Positions 27,672 to 36,221 are shown, counted from the first letter of the stretch. The stretch is 64,000 nt of DNA from Thalassotalea hakodatensis (GCF_030295995.1 NZ_AP027365.1:3752066-3816065); one strand, 5' to 3'. The notes: generated by a model from the sequence alone, not told the origin. A program made the numbers and translations.

Positions 27672-28269
27672 GTGAAGCTACTCCTGTTATTGACATAATA
27701 CTTTCAGCGACCCGCTCTAATTTCTGCCCTTTATCCATCGCTATTTTTTGTAAATATCGATACGCGACAGGCTCTGACATTTTTTGATGTTCTATCAACC
27801 AACATTTTGCTTGAGAAATTACACGTTGATTATTTAACTGTTGTTTAGTCTCCGTTAATTGTTTTTTCAATTGTTGTAGCTCATTAAACCTTGCAATTGC
27901 CGTGTCTAAAATTACCGTGACGCGATTAAAATCAATTCTTCCCGTTATATAAGCACTCACACCAGAAGCAACCACTTTGTTAATAGACTGACTATCATGT
28001 AAAGATGAAAAAACAATAATTGGCGTTGCCATGTATTGCATAACCACGCGATATTGCTCTAATAAGCATTGAGAGCTGTCAGCTAAGCTGACAATAACAA
28101 CATCTGGCTGAAAAGCTTCTACGTTTTTTAACAAGCTATCGTTCGTGGGCGCGGTATAACAAAGGTGATAATGAGAATGCACTAATGCATGAGTAAATGA
28201 ACGCACCTGTTCTTGATTATCTTCAATCAAAAGCAGTGTTAGTTGGGGGTGTTGAGTGTTTAAATTCAC
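27658..28269 (-). CDS. nasT: Nitrate-responsive ANTAR antiterminator
   Basis: NasT binds the leader RNA and prevents early termination of the nitrate operon when NasS carries nitrate. It starts at a GTG (28269). Residues about 9-125 form a receiver-like domain: the acidic pair is present (IEDN), but the usual phospho-acceptor position reads Ser61 (VVIVSLADSS) and the conserved Lys is absent (AYITGRID). A coiled coil (ELQQLKKQLTETKQQLNNQ) leads to the ANTAR helices with ISQAKCWLIEHQKMSEPVAY and the AMDKGQKLERVAESI segment. Loss of the Asp fits control by NasS binding, not phosphorylation. Confidence 0.9.
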   Translation of the reverse strand: MNLNTQHPQLTLLLIEDNQEQVRSFTHALVHSHYHLCYTAPTNDSLLKNVEAFQPDVVIVSLADSSQCLLEQYRVVMQYMATPIIVFSSLHDSQSINKVVASGVSAYITGRIDFNRVTVILDTAIARFNELQQLKKQLTETKQQLNNQRVISQAKCWLIEHQKMSEPVAYRYLQKIAMDKGQKLERVAESIMSITGVASHEQN

Positions 28270-28422
28270 GTTTAACTCTTAACAACATTTTTATTATCAA
28301 GTTAAACAAGTTACATACCAATGCGGTTTTTACCTTTATTTCAATGCTTTAAGCAAGCCCCGGATATTAAAAGCGCATTGAATGTTATATTTTGATCCAC
28401 GAATGCGCTAATAAAGGGCAAT

Positions 28423-28450
28423 AAAAAAAGCTGGAAAACCAGCCTTTTTA
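28423..28450 (-). terminator. Intrinsic terminator of the DUF3016 gene
   Basis: On the minus strand GCTGG-TTTT-CCAGC, flanked by A and T runs, is followed by seven T residues, about 30 bases after the stop codon. Confidence 0.85.
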
Positions 28451-28474
28451 AGTCATTTATATATTCAATCGGTT

Positions 28475-28963
28475 TTATTGTTCGAAGGTGTTTTCAAACC
28501 AATCGTCTAACATCACTTTTTCATAATGAAGAAAAGAGTTGTTATAACGTAAACTACTACGCATCATGAAGCCCATATCTTTCAAATGTTCTTCGCCTTC
28601 TTGAAGAATTTTCTCTGAGGCATCAACTAACTGATATGAAAACTTCATACGTGGGATATGAATATCTTTAATCACACGTATACGCTCCATGGTTTCATGA
28701 ACATCACCCGCTAAATCAACATCAGTTACGGTAACTTTTAAAACCTGTTCTTTAGGAAGTTGCTCTGCAAGTTTAGCAAAGTGCTGTTCAAACTCTTTAA
28801 ACACGCGCTTTTTAAACTTAGCCCTATGTTCTTGTCCAGCATACACATCTCTATATTTATCGGGGTTCTGCCACGTTACTTCACTTGTCCCAGCTAAAGC
28901 CATTGGCACAACAAATAAAACAGATAATAATGTGGAGATAATTCTATTCACTTTATACATCAC
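28475..28963 (-). CDS. DUF3016 periplasmic protein
   Basis: A 162-residue secreted protein with a signal peptide (RIISTLLSVLFVVPMALAG, cut after ALA). The mature part matches the DUF3016 pattern: VTWQNPDKYRDV at the start, a central LPKEQVLKVTVTDVDLAGDV, and GEEHLKDMGFMM near the end. The family is common in Alteromonadales and Xanthomonadales and has no known function. It has its own terminator and is a single gene. It is separated by a decayed TonB-receptor gene from the iron-storage genes, with which no direct link can be shown. Confidence 0.85.
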   Translation of the reverse strand: MMYKVNRIISTLLSVLFVVPMALAGTSEVTWQNPDKYRDVYAGQEHRAKFKKRVFKEFEQHFAKLAEQLPKEQVLKVTVTDVDLAGDVHETMERIRVIKDIHIPRMKFSYQLVDASEKILQEGEEHLKDMGFMMRSSLRYNNSFLHYEKVMLDDWFENTFEQ

Positions 28964-29117
28964 GTTTTCCTCTTTGCTATAAGCCTATTAATTAGACCGG
29001 AGTTTGACTAAAAAATGTGTGTTCAATTGTAATCAACATCATAATGCTAATAATCACACACTACAATATTCATTCCAAATCTATGCTGTTCACGCTGATT
29101 AACGATAAAAACGTTCA

Positions 29118-29520
29118 TTAAAATGAATAAGTATAAGATGCCATAACGGTTCTACCTCTACCAGGCATATGCCTTTTGCCCCCGCTGAGCTCCAATAAGC
29201 CTTATCAAATACATTTTCAACTTTAACCCTAAATATACTGTTTACATGTTCCATTTGATATTTAACGCCAACATCAACACGCAAATATGAAGGAAAACTT
29301 GGCGTGTTATTGACATTCTGCTGCCTTTTACCAACAAAAAAAGCGCCAAACTGCACATTAAGGCCATGCAAGTATTGAAGTTGATAATCAATAAACGCAT
29401 TGGCTTTATTTAATCTTAGCTACATTCGCGGATTGATTACCATTTAATGTTTGGTTATTCACTAAGCTTGTCAGCTTTCCATCTTGTGAAGTAGTCACTT
29501 GTAATATTTTATTTTCACGT
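29118..29520 (-). pseudogene. Remnant of a TonB-dependent siderophore receptor (C-terminal barrel)
   Basis: Only the last barrel strands remain. One frame gives FIDYQLQYL, GLNVQFGAFFVGKRQ, YLRVDVGVKYQ and FRVKVENVFDKAYWSS, the standard receptor end. Just after SSAGAKG the frame is lost: the expected ending HMPGRGRTVMASYTYSF and a TAA (29118-29120) lie in another frame. Upstream, NNQTLNG and SANVAKI can be read in a third frame, ended by TAA. At least two indels and the loss of the N-terminal plug and most of the barrel mark it as a relic of iron uptake beside bfd and bfr. Confidence 0.85.
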
Positions 29521-29602
29521 CAAGTTTTTAGTATCACATTGACTTATCTAGATAAATTTTCACATCAGAAAAAAGACAAATATTATGCTTGCATTTTAAC
29601 CA

Positions 29603-29620
29603 AATGATAACTATTATCAC
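29603..29620 (+). promoter_or_regulatory. Fur-box-like site upstream of bfd
   Basis: AATGATAACTATTATCAC matches much of the Fur consensus GATAATGATAATCATTATC and lies about 26 bases before the bfd start. Iron-repressed bfd is usual, since Bfd releases iron from bacterioferritin under starvation. Confidence 0.6.
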
Positions 29621-29645
29621 TCGCATAATCATTAAGGGTAGCATT

Positions 29646-29840
29646 ATGTTTGTTTGCATTTGCAATGGCATCACAGATAAAGATATTCAAGACGTTGTAC
29701 GCAATGAAGGCGTAGGTTCTATGCGTGAGCTTAAAAAACATCTTGCTGTTGGTAAAGACTGTGGATCTTGTGTAAAAGCAGCGCAACGTATTATGGATAA
29801 CACGATTATTGATGAATCACTTTTTCAAAATGTTGGCTAA
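29646..29840 (+). CDS. bfd: Bacterioferritin-associated ferredoxin
   Basis: Bfd is a [2Fe-2S] ferredoxin that docks on bacterioferritin and passes electrons to the core so that iron is released. The ATG at 29646, after AAGGGTAGC, gives 64 residues, the usual length; an upstream in-frame ATG would add 19 residues read through the Fur-box region. The four ligands are visible in VCICNGITDKD and CGSCVKAAQ. It lies before the two bfr genes on the same strand but about 175 bases away, so separate control is likely. Confidence 0.95.
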   Translation: MFVCICNGITDKDIQDVVRNEGVGSMRELKKHLAVGKDCGSCVKAAQRIMDNTIIDESLFQNVG

Positions 29841-30016
29841 CCGCCTCTTTTTCCTGTAATTCTCTTATTCTCCTCAAAAACCTGTAAATATTGATGCTTA
29901 ATAAAAATAGAAACAAGAATAGTTTTCAATATTAAACCATTGATTTTATTTGTTTTTTTGACTTTTAGCCTACACATTCTATAATAGAACCACTATTTGC
30001 TAACAGGGCGCTATTC

Positions 30017-30481
30017 ATGCAAAGTCAAAGCATCATTATTACGTCATTAAACACAGTTCTCACTACCGAGCTAACGTCTATTAATCAATACTTCTTGCAT
30101 GCCCGAATGTATAAAAATTGGGGTTTTAGTAAGCTAAATGATCAATGCTATAAAAAATCTATTAAAGACATGAAGCAAGCAGATGCCATTATTGAACGCG
30201 TGTTATTTTTAGAAGGACTACCTAATTTACAACGACTTGGCGCATTATCAATTGGTGAAAAAACCGAAGAAATGTTGCAATGCGATACTAAGTTTCAATT
30301 GGCGCAAATTGAACAAATGAAACAAGCGATCGTGGTTTGCGAACAAGAAAAAGACTTTGTTACTCGTCAGTTATTAGTTGAAATTCTTGATTACGAAGAA
30401 GAACATTTAGATTGGTTAGAAACACAAGCATACCAAATTGAGCAAATGGGTTTAGAGAAATATTTACAAGCACAGTTATAG
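30017..30481 (+). CDS. Bacterioferritin, haem-binding type with degenerate ferroxidase centre
   Basis: A 154-residue four-helix bacterioferritin subunit. Met52, the haem ligand shared between two subunits, is present (KDMKQAD). The ferroxidase ligands are partly lost: Glu18, Glu127 and His130 are kept, but position 51 is Asp, position 54 is Gln and position 94 is Gln where Glu, His and Glu are expected. It probably gives haem-mediated electron transfer in a mixed 24-mer with the ferroxidase-competent subunit encoded 10 bases downstream. Confidence 0.9.
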   Translation: MQSQSIIITSLNTVLTTELTSINQYFLHARMYKNWGFSKLNDQCYKKSIKDMKQADAIIERVLFLEGLPNLQRLGALSIGEKTEEMLQCDTKFQLAQIEQMKQAIVVCEQEKDFVTRQLLVEILDYEEEHLDWLETQAYQIEQMGLEKYLQAQL

Positions 30482-30491
30482 AGGACTAATC

Positions 30492-30959
30492 ATGAAAGGT
30501 AATACAGAAATTATTAACGCCTTAAACGGCTTGTTAGCTTACGAATTAGCCGCAATGGACCAATATTTCATTCATTCACGTATGTATCACGACTGGGGCT
30601 TAACAAAGCTATTTGAACGTATCGATCATGAGTTTGACGACGAAAAAGGTCATGCCACACTATTAATAGAGCGTATTCTATTTTTAGAGGGTACGCCTGA
30701 TATGGTTACGCGCACCGGCCTTGATATCGGCAAAGACGTACCACAGATGCTAAGCAATGATTTAGACGTAGAGCTTGCTGTTGATAACGCCTTAAAAGAT
30801 GCCATGGCGCTTTGCGAAGAGAAAAAAGATTTTGTGACTCGTAACATACTACAAACGTTAATTGATGATACGGAAACAGATCATGCGTTTTGGTTAGAAC
30901 AGCAACTCAGACTGATAAAAACCATTGGTTTAGAGAATTACTTACAGTCACAAATGTAG
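30492..30959 (+). CDS. Bacterioferritin, ferroxidase-competent type lacking the haem ligand
   Basis: A 155-residue bacterioferritin subunit. The dinuclear iron site is complete: Glu18, Glu51, His54, Glu94, and a C-terminal Glu128/His131 pair (shifted by one residue, in DDTETDHAFW). The haem Met at position 52 is Lys (DDEKGHA), so it should not bind haem alone. It thus complements the upstream subunit. GAGGACTAATC precedes the start, and the two genes are 10 bases apart, so coexpression is expected. A strong terminator follows. Confidence 0.93.
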   Translation: MKGNTEIINALNGLLAYELAAMDQYFIHSRMYHDWGLTKLFERIDHEFDDEKGHATLLIERILFLEGTPDMVTRTGLDIGKDVPQMLSNDLDVELAVDNALKDAMALCEEKKDFVTRNILQTLIDDTETDHAFWLEQQLRLIKTIGLENYLQSQM

Positions 30960-30973
30960 CTATACGCAGAATA

Positions 30974-31000
30974 AAAAAAACCGCCAAGGCGGTTTTTTTT
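30974..31000 (+). terminator. Intrinsic terminator of the bfr operon
   Basis: ACCGCC-AA-GGCGGT preceded by an A run and followed by eight T residues, 15 bases after the stop. Confidence 0.92.
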
Positions 31001-31013
31001 ATTCATGAATGTA

Positions 31014-31141
31014 TAAGCAATACATTCAGCGTAGGGTAAATTGACAATGACAAGGTGCTTTAAGCGACGCATAGCTCGTGCTATAAGAATCGAACAAGCA
31101 AAACGACGTCAGGATTAATTTAATCAAGCACGAATTACATC
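31014..31141. repeat. Dispersed intergenic repeat, copy 1
   Basis: This segment of about 128 bases is closely repeated at 36540-36665 (same order, roughly 85-90% identical by eye). Both copies begin AAGCAATACATTCAGCGTAG and end near TTACATC, and both lie just after a terminator hairpin. The inner hairpin GCATAGC-TCGT-GCTAT is imperfect here. The remaining bases to 31352 show no gene or clear signal. Confidence 0.8.
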
Positions 31142-31352
31142 CCCCCATACAGCCCCTAGTTTCAAGGGTGTTAATAGTAATATCCCACCTTGTACCCCGA
31201 TGAACTTAACACTTAAGCTAACCAATTGAACTTTAACAAGTTTAGTTTTCATTTGAAATTTAAAAACGTTTCATCACTTTCCAACAGTGATCAGCGTTCA
31301 ATCATAAATACATATTGCATCAAATTTAACTACGCTTATTCCTGTCACCAAC

Positions 31353-31565
31353 TCAATTCAGCTTTTGTTGCTCTATAGATTCAGTGAGTATTTCCAATTC
31401 TTCCCTACACTTTTTGTTTTCTTTTGCAGAACCGCTGGTGCAGACTGGTCGGTGTTGAGACTCGGTTCCTACTTTACCTTGGACGCCAATATAAACGCAT
31501 GACGGAAGAGAAAATAGTGCGAATATAATGCACATGTATAACAAGCTTTTGTGTATAGTTTTCAA
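31353..31565 (-). CDS. Small lipoprotein, unknown function
   Basis: A 70-residue protein with a type II signal (SLLYMCIIFALFSLPSC, lipobox LPSC). The short mature part has two further cysteines (VCTSGSAKENKKC) that could form a disulfide, and ends in a charged helix. It starts 13 bases after the sensor kinase gene on the same strand and is the last gene of the serine hydrolase / response regulator / kinase unit, so it may be an accessory of that system. I do not recognise a family. Confidence 0.7.
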   Translation of the reverse strand: MKTIHKSLLYMCIIFALFSLPSCVYIGVQGKVGTESQHRPVCTSGSAKENKKCREELEILTESIEQQKLN

Positions 31566-31578
31566 AATCTTCTCTATC

Positions 31579-32877
31579 TTACTTCATTGTTGATTGATTA
31601 TTTTTAGGCAGTAACATCTGAAACTCTGCTCCGCAAAGCTCACTAGAATCACCAATAGTTAACATGGCGTTATGCCAGTCGAGCACCCGCTTCACAATAG
31701 CTAAGCCAACACCATGACCTTTATAGTGCGATTCTTTTTTTTCTCCTCGTATGAAGGGCTTAACGATTTTCTCTCGCATATCCACTGGTACTCCTTCACC
31801 ATCATCTGAAACTCGAATAATATGCGAGTTGTCATCTGTTTCCAATGAAATAAGGACTTTACCTTGGCCATAATTAATTGCATTTTGAATAACATTATTA
31901 AATGCCATCTTTAGATAATTTCGATCCGCGGTTGTAATAAATTGCTGTGCGCTACAGTTAAATTCGATTTCAACCTTGTCGCTTCGTTTTCTTTCAATGC
32001 ACTCGTTAGTCAATTGAATAAGGTCTACGGGTGCTTTTTTGAGTGTCATTGTCTGCTGATCGAGTCGGGAAAAATTTAGCAGAGCTTCGACAAGAAGTAC
32101 CATTTCATCAACATCTTTACCTAACTTATGTTGTAATCTGGCACGTTGCCCTTCATCCTCAACTTCTTCTAAGGTATCCAGGCCAAACCGTATCCTAGCC
32201 AATGGTGTTCGAAGATCATGTGAGACAGCGGTACTTAGCAACTTTACATCATCAACCAAGCTATTTATGCGCCTTGCCATTGTATTAAACTCAAGTTCAA
32301 TATCTCGGATATAAGAAATAGAGTGAGTGGATATCTGCTCATCTAATTTTCCATTACCGAATGACTTAGCAGCATTTCTCAATGATGAAAGCTGTTTTAG
32401 CAAGGGGTAAGCCCAGATCAAAAATAGTAAAATGAGTAACAGGTAGAATGATAGAGTCAGGCCATACTGCTGATAAGTATATTGATTGGCCGGAGTTAAT
32501 CGAGGCGATTCTAATACCAGTATTTGTTTCTTATTACCGAGATAATAATGAAACAACTGGGTCTTTTGGGTTTCTAAAATAACCACTTCACCTTTCGTAA
32601 GTTGATGAATTAACTCCTGTGGTAATTCAGCATTGGCGATGGCACTTACCGAAACAGTATAGCGACCACTATTGGGCCAATTAGATAGCAGTTCGTCGCT
32701 ATTTGATGTTTTATCTATCGCTATAGCTAAATCTTGGCCAATTGCTTCAGCCATTTCAATTGTTGTTAACGGTTGCTGTTCTTGTTGGTATTGCTCGTAG
32801 ACCTTATCAAACAACCAGCCTAGGCTGATTGTTGCCAGAATGGTAACGCTTACCAAAGATATTAAAAGATAACGCAT
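31579..32877 (-). CDS. Sensor histidine kinase (RstB-like)
   Basis: A 432-residue inner-membrane kinase: one N-terminal helix, a periplasmic domain of about 115 residues, a second helix (about 141-158, FYLLLILLFLIWAYPLL), a HAMP domain, a dimerisation domain with phospho-accepting His220 (STAVSHDLRTPLAR), and the ATP-binding domain with an N box (NVIQNAINYG), DDGEGVP and GHGVGLAIVKR. The organisation resembles RstB. It starts 3 bases after the response regulator gene, its likely partner. The signal sensed is unknown. Confidence 0.9.
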   Translation of the reverse strand: MRYLLISLVSVTILATISLGWLFDKVYEQYQQEQQPLTTIEMAEAIGQDLAIAIDKTSNSDELLSNWPNSGRYTVSVSAIANAELPQELIHQLTKGEVVILETQKTQLFHYYLGNKKQILVLESPRLTPANQYTYQQYGLTLSFYLLLILLFLIWAYPLLKQLSSLRNAAKSFGNGKLDEQISTHSISYIRDIELEFNTMARRINSLVDDVKLLSTAVSHDLRTPLARIRFGLDTLEEVEDEGQRARLQHKLGKDVDEMVLLVEALLNFSRLDQQTMTLKKAPVDLIQLTNECIERKRSDKVEIEFNCSAQQFITTADRNYLKMAFNNVIQNAINYGQGKVLISLETDDNSHIIRVSDDGEGVPVDMREKIVKPFIRGEKKESHYKGHGVGLAIVKRVLDWHNAMLTIGDSSELCGAEFQMLLPKNNQSTMK

Positions 32878-32880
32878 AAG

Positions 32881-33618
32881 TTACCAGGCACTCTTTACCA
32901 ACAAATAACCTTTACCCCATACCGTTTTAATGCGGTATGGCTTGCTAGGGTTATCATTTAACTTTTTACGCAGTTTCGAAACGATCAAATCGACAGTACG
33001 GTCGAAGCCATCATAATCAAAACCTCGCAATAACTGAATCAACTCATCACGAGTAACCGTGTTGCCTGCACGCTCAGCTAACAACCACAATAAATCAAAC
33101 TCACTTGAAGAAATGTCAACAACCGTATTGCTAAGCTCGACTGAACGATCTTGTTTATCAATTTTAAAATCACCGTAGTGAATTGTGCCTTGGTTATCCT
33201 CTATTTCTGCCACATTATTATCGTGCTGTTGCATTAACGATTGCCGCGCTAAATACTTACGAATTTTAGTAGCAAGTACATTGGCTCTAATGGGTTTAGT
33301 TAAGTAATCATCTGCCCCCATTTCAAGGCCAAGCACTTCATCCAATTCTTGATCTCGTGCTGTCACCATGAGAATCGTATTGGTAAAATCGGGCCTGACT
33401 GCTTTCAAGACATCTATACCGTCCAATCCTGGCAACATGCCATCAAGAATAACTAAGTCAGGATTTTGTTTTTTGATAAATTGCACAGCCAAGTCGCCGC
33501 GTTCTTGAACGGTGACCTGATAGTGCTTCATTTCAAGATACTCTTTTATCCAGTCAGCCAGACTGGTGTCATCTTCTACGATTAAAATATGAGCGGTATG
33601 TATTGTTGCTGCGGCCAT
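32881..33618 (-). CDS. OmpR-family response regulator (RstA-like)
   Basis: A 245-residue DNA-binding regulator. The receiver has the acidic pair in VEDD, phospho-acceptor Asp59 (LVILDGMLPG), Thr in MVTARD and Lys in DDYLTKPI. The C-terminal winged helix contains SSSEFDLLWLLAERAG and the FDRTVDLIVSKLRKKL recognition helix. It lies between the serine hydrolase gene (25 bases upstream) and the kinase gene (3 bases downstream). The likely targets include the neighbouring MipA/DUF3019 genes, by analogy with similar clusters; that is inference. Confidence 0.93.
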   Translation of the reverse strand: MAAATIHTAHILIVEDDTSLADWIKEYLEMKHYQVTVQERGDLAVQFIKKQNPDLVILDGMLPGLDGIDVLKAVRPDFTNTILMVTARDQELDEVLGLEMGADDYLTKPIRANVLATKIRKYLARQSLMQQHDNNVAEIEDNQGTIHYGDFKIDKQDRSVELSNTVVDISSSEFDLLWLLAERAGNTVTRDELIQLLRGFDYDGFDRTVDLIVSKLRKKLNDNPSKPYRIKTVWGKGYLLVKSAW

Positions 33619-33643
33619 AATAATTTTTACTAAGATCTCTAGC

Positions 33644-34816
33644 TTATTGTTTTAGTTCATTGTCCAAGATAGTTTGTAAGACTTGATCTGACTCCGATTC
33701 ACATTGTGCATTTAGGCCACAATTAAAAAAGGCCGTAACACTGGTCTGTGTCTCTTCAATGAAAATGTTAGCTGTAGTATATCCTGCTTCCAAGCCTCCA
33801 TGGTGATAAACTGTTTTATTGTTTAACTTTTCTTTGAAAATACCTAAGCCGTATTCTGTACTCGCGTTTATTTTCACCATCGACTCGGCTTCAAAGAAGC
33901 GCGCTCTTACATCTTGGGAAAAAGCGGAATCTGTTGACACAATATTTTTAAGAAGCAGTGCCAAATCTTCAACATTAGACCTCAAAGGCGCATCGGCAAA
34001 GCCGATAAATTCGTAAAAAGGTTTAGTATTGACAGTACCGATAGCTTCATCTTGATAATAGCCAGAAATAATATCTCCAAGGGATTTTTCTATGCCACCG
34101 TAAAAACTAGAGTTCATCCCCAGTGGCTCAAGAATACGATGCCTCATTGCAACTGAATGGTGTTCAGCTAATACTTTATCAAGAATTAGTCCAATTAATA
34201 GATAGCCGGTATTCGAATAATTAAATGCTTCGCCAGGAACCGAGTAAGCCGGTTTATTCAGCGCAAAACTTAGTGCAAACGAATCCAATTTTAACTGTTC
34301 AGTGTCTGATGTTAAGACCGCATTATAAAAATCAACTGCGATGGTTTCATCTAAATAATCAAACACTCCTGCAGTATGATTTAGCAACTGCCTGATGGTG
34401 ATGTTATTGCTGTTTTCAATTTGCGCCAATATCGCTGCATCCAGAAAGGTATTTATGCTATCGTCTAAGTTAAGTAGACCTTCTTGTTCAAGCAATACTG
34501 TTAGTAACGCCGTTAGCTTTTTACCAGCGCTACCACTAGGCATAACATGGTAAGACTGCATGGGCGCTTGAGTTTCTATATTGGCAAGGCCAGCAGCACC
34601 TAAAAATTTAGTCTCGGAGTTTTCAACCAATAGAATAATACCCGGAATTGTCTCGGAAATAGCGTTATCAATAACAGCCTGATAATCAAACTGTTGTTGT
34701 ATAGGAGGTAATATGACTTCTTTAACTTTGTTTGACTTACCACCCCCGCAACCTGTTAGTAGTGAAAAACTCGCGAACATTGCAAGCAGCCATTTTTTAC
34801 GTTCAATCATATACAT
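33644..34816 (-). CDS. Serine hydrolase lipoprotein, class C beta-lactamase fold
   Basis: A 390-residue lipoprotein (lipobox LLTGC followed by GGG, which suggests retention away from the inner-membrane sorting rule). Active-site motifs of the AmpC/DD-peptidase superfamily are present: SAGK in MPSGSAGKKLTA, YSN in FNYSNTGYLLIG, and HGG in YHHGGLEAGY. The mature part is short and has no extra C-terminal domain. It is the first gene of the unit with the response regulator and kinase, which suggests a role linked to envelope sensing. Whether it is an esterase, peptidase or lactamase cannot be told. Confidence 0.85.
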   Translation of the reverse strand: MYMIERKKWLLAMFASFSLLTGCGGGKSNKVKEVILPPIQQQFDYQAVIDNAISETIPGIILLVENSETKFLGAAGLANIETQAPMQSYHVMPSGSAGKKLTALLTVLLEQEGLLNLDDSINTFLDAAILAQIENSNNITIRQLLNHTAGVFDYLDETIAVDFYNAVLTSDTEQLKLDSFALSFALNKPAYSVPGEAFNYSNTGYLLIGLILDKVLAEHHSVAMRHRILEPLGMNSSFYGGIEKSLGDIISGYYQDEAIGTVNTKPFYEFIGFADAPLRSNVEDLALLLKNIVSTDSAFSQDVRARFFEAESMVKINASTEYGLGIFKEKLNNKTVYHHGGLEAGYTTANIFIEETQTSVTAFFNCGLNAQCESESDQVLQTILDNELKQ

Positions 34817-34941
34817 CTGAAACTATCCTTAAGTCATTAAATATTATCTTATGAAACAAGGTTAAAGTGATTAACTTGGTTTTGACGTATAAAGATATTT
34901 AGAAATGTAGCTTTTTGTACAATATGGTTCGACTAGTTAAT

Positions 34942-34979
34942 AAAAAATGCAGTGAATGGTTATTCAATGCACTTTTTAT
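34942..34979 (-). terminator. Terminator of the MipA-DUF3019 unit
   Basis: Arms AAAAAATGCAGTGAAT and ATTCAATGCACTTTTT pair with two mismatches around GGTT, and the minus strand continues into T residues. It lies 24 bases after the DUF3019 stop. Confidence 0.65.
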
Positions 34980-35002
34980 TAACTTAAGAAGTTCAGTGGA
35001 AA

Positions 35003-35425
35003 TTAGAATACTCGCCATGAGGAGTGAGAAAACTTCTCCTTTTTATATACCCAGGCTAAGGGAAGCCGATTTTTAACGATCACCTGTTCACTTTTTTTAT
35101 CTCTCAATGTGTAAACAAGATCGCTCGTCATTTCGACTTCCTGAGTAAATGTTCCTTGCTTAGTTGATGACCAGCAATGAAGTGAATTAGTTTGCATCGA
35201 AGAAAATAAACAATAATCGCCAACTTCGGCGACTTGCCAAATAACAGTTACATTGACATAACAGACTTGCTCCTGCTGTAAAGACACACACTTGGTTGGC
35301 TTTATTTTCAGCTCTGGTAAGTTTACAGATTGTTTTGCCTGCGTAATTAGAACAACGCTAGGTAAAGCAAAAAGCGTAAGTAATGTTAGTAGAAAAAATA
35401 TTTTGCTGGTGAAATTAGAAAACAT
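35003..35425 (-). CDS. DUF3019 periplasmic protein
   Basis: A 140-residue protein with an N-terminal signal or anchor (IFFLLTLLTLFALPSVVLI). The mature part fits DUF3019: LKIKPTKCVSLQQEQVCYVNV, two further cysteines in DYCLFSSMQTNSLHCW, and the ending WVYKKEKFSHSSWRVF. Four conserved cysteines suggest two disulfides. It overlaps the upstream MipA/OmpV gene by 11 bases. DUF3019 proteins often occur next to MipA/OmpV and an RstAB-like pair, as here. Function unknown. Confidence 0.85.
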   Translation of the reverse strand: MFSNFTSKIFFLLTLLTLFALPSVVLITQAKQSVNLPELKIKPTKCVSLQQEQVCYVNVTVIWQVAEVGDYCLFSSMQTNSLHCWSSTKQGTFTQEVEMTSDLVYTLRDKKSEQVIVKNRLPLAWVYKKEKFSHSSWRVF

Positions 35426-36221
35426 ATTTCACCACCATTGCCGCTTCGACAACCTTATTACCATCAACAAGTGGGCTTTCGCTCACTCCCGAGGGCAACA
35501 GTGTTGTTCTAACAAATCCCTCAAAAACCCAATTTTCGCCAATGGGGTAACTAGCCCCTACTTGCCCCGTATATTCGAAGCCCGCATCACCTCGATAATA
35601 AGGCAAACCTTCAACCTCATTAATAGCATAAAAGTGATTAACCACATTTTCATTGCGATACTCCACACCGAAACTACCGTAGATATTCCAATTATAATAA
35701 TTGTAATCCCGGCTTAGCCAAGCAGAAGCGTACAAGCCACCATCAGGATCGCCACTCGCTCCGGCGACAATAAATTTCACATGAGTATTATCAAAATCAC
35801 CTAAAATTCGAAGCCCAAGTTTAGAGTGGCTTACTCTTCGACTGACACGGTTAGATACAGGTAATTTATGGTCTAAATCTCTGTGATTCATTGCCAACTG
35901 TAGGTCATACGACCAATTTTCAGTATTGAGGAAATTGTACCCCATAGACAATGTAGTCGCTTGCTGCTTGGAAGTTCCATGAGGAAATTCAAAGAAAAGA
36001 CCATATTTTTGATAGCGGCCGTTTACGTATAGTTCAAATCCCGAATCATTTTCATCGTCATACCTAAAGGGATCAGATTCAACGTCTAAGCCAATGCCTA
36101 TATCAAAGTAGGCACCATCTCGAATATTAGCCTCATCGGCCGACACTTGTTTGGGAGTTATCAACGCCATTAGGCTGAGAACATGTATTGTTGTAATAAA
36201 TAGCAATTTGCAAGTATTCAC
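35415..36221 (-). CDS. MipA/OmpV family outer-membrane protein
   Basis: A 268-residue beta-barrel with a signal peptide (LFITTIHVLSLMALITPKQVSA). Alternating strands run to a terminal VVKYVF, the usual BAM signal. The pattern YFDIGIGLDVESDPF at the start and GASYPIGENWVFEGFVRTT near the end fits MipA/OmpV. MipA of E. coli scaffolds MltA and PBP1B; many homologues instead respond to osmotic or antimicrobial stress. It starts a two-gene unit with DUF3019, next to a two-component system. Confidence 0.82.
   Translation of the reverse strand: MNTCKLLFITTIHVLSLMALITPKQVSADEANIRDGAYFDIGIGLDVESDPFRYDDENDSGFELYVNGRYQKYGLFFEFPHGTSKQQATTLSMGYNFLNTENWSYDLQLAMNHRDLDHKLPVSNRVSRRVSHSKLGLRILGDFDNTHVKFIVAGASGDPDGGLYASAWLSRDYNYYNWNIYGSFGVEYRNENVVNHFYAINEVEGLPYYRGDAGFEYTGQVGASYPIGENWVFEGFVRTTLLPSGVSESPLVDGNKVVEAAMVVKYVF

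Noticed and set aside
31014-31141. tRNA-like or attachment-site reading of the repeat (GAATCGAAC motif)
   Set aside because: No cloverleaf can be folded and the second copy does not keep the motif.
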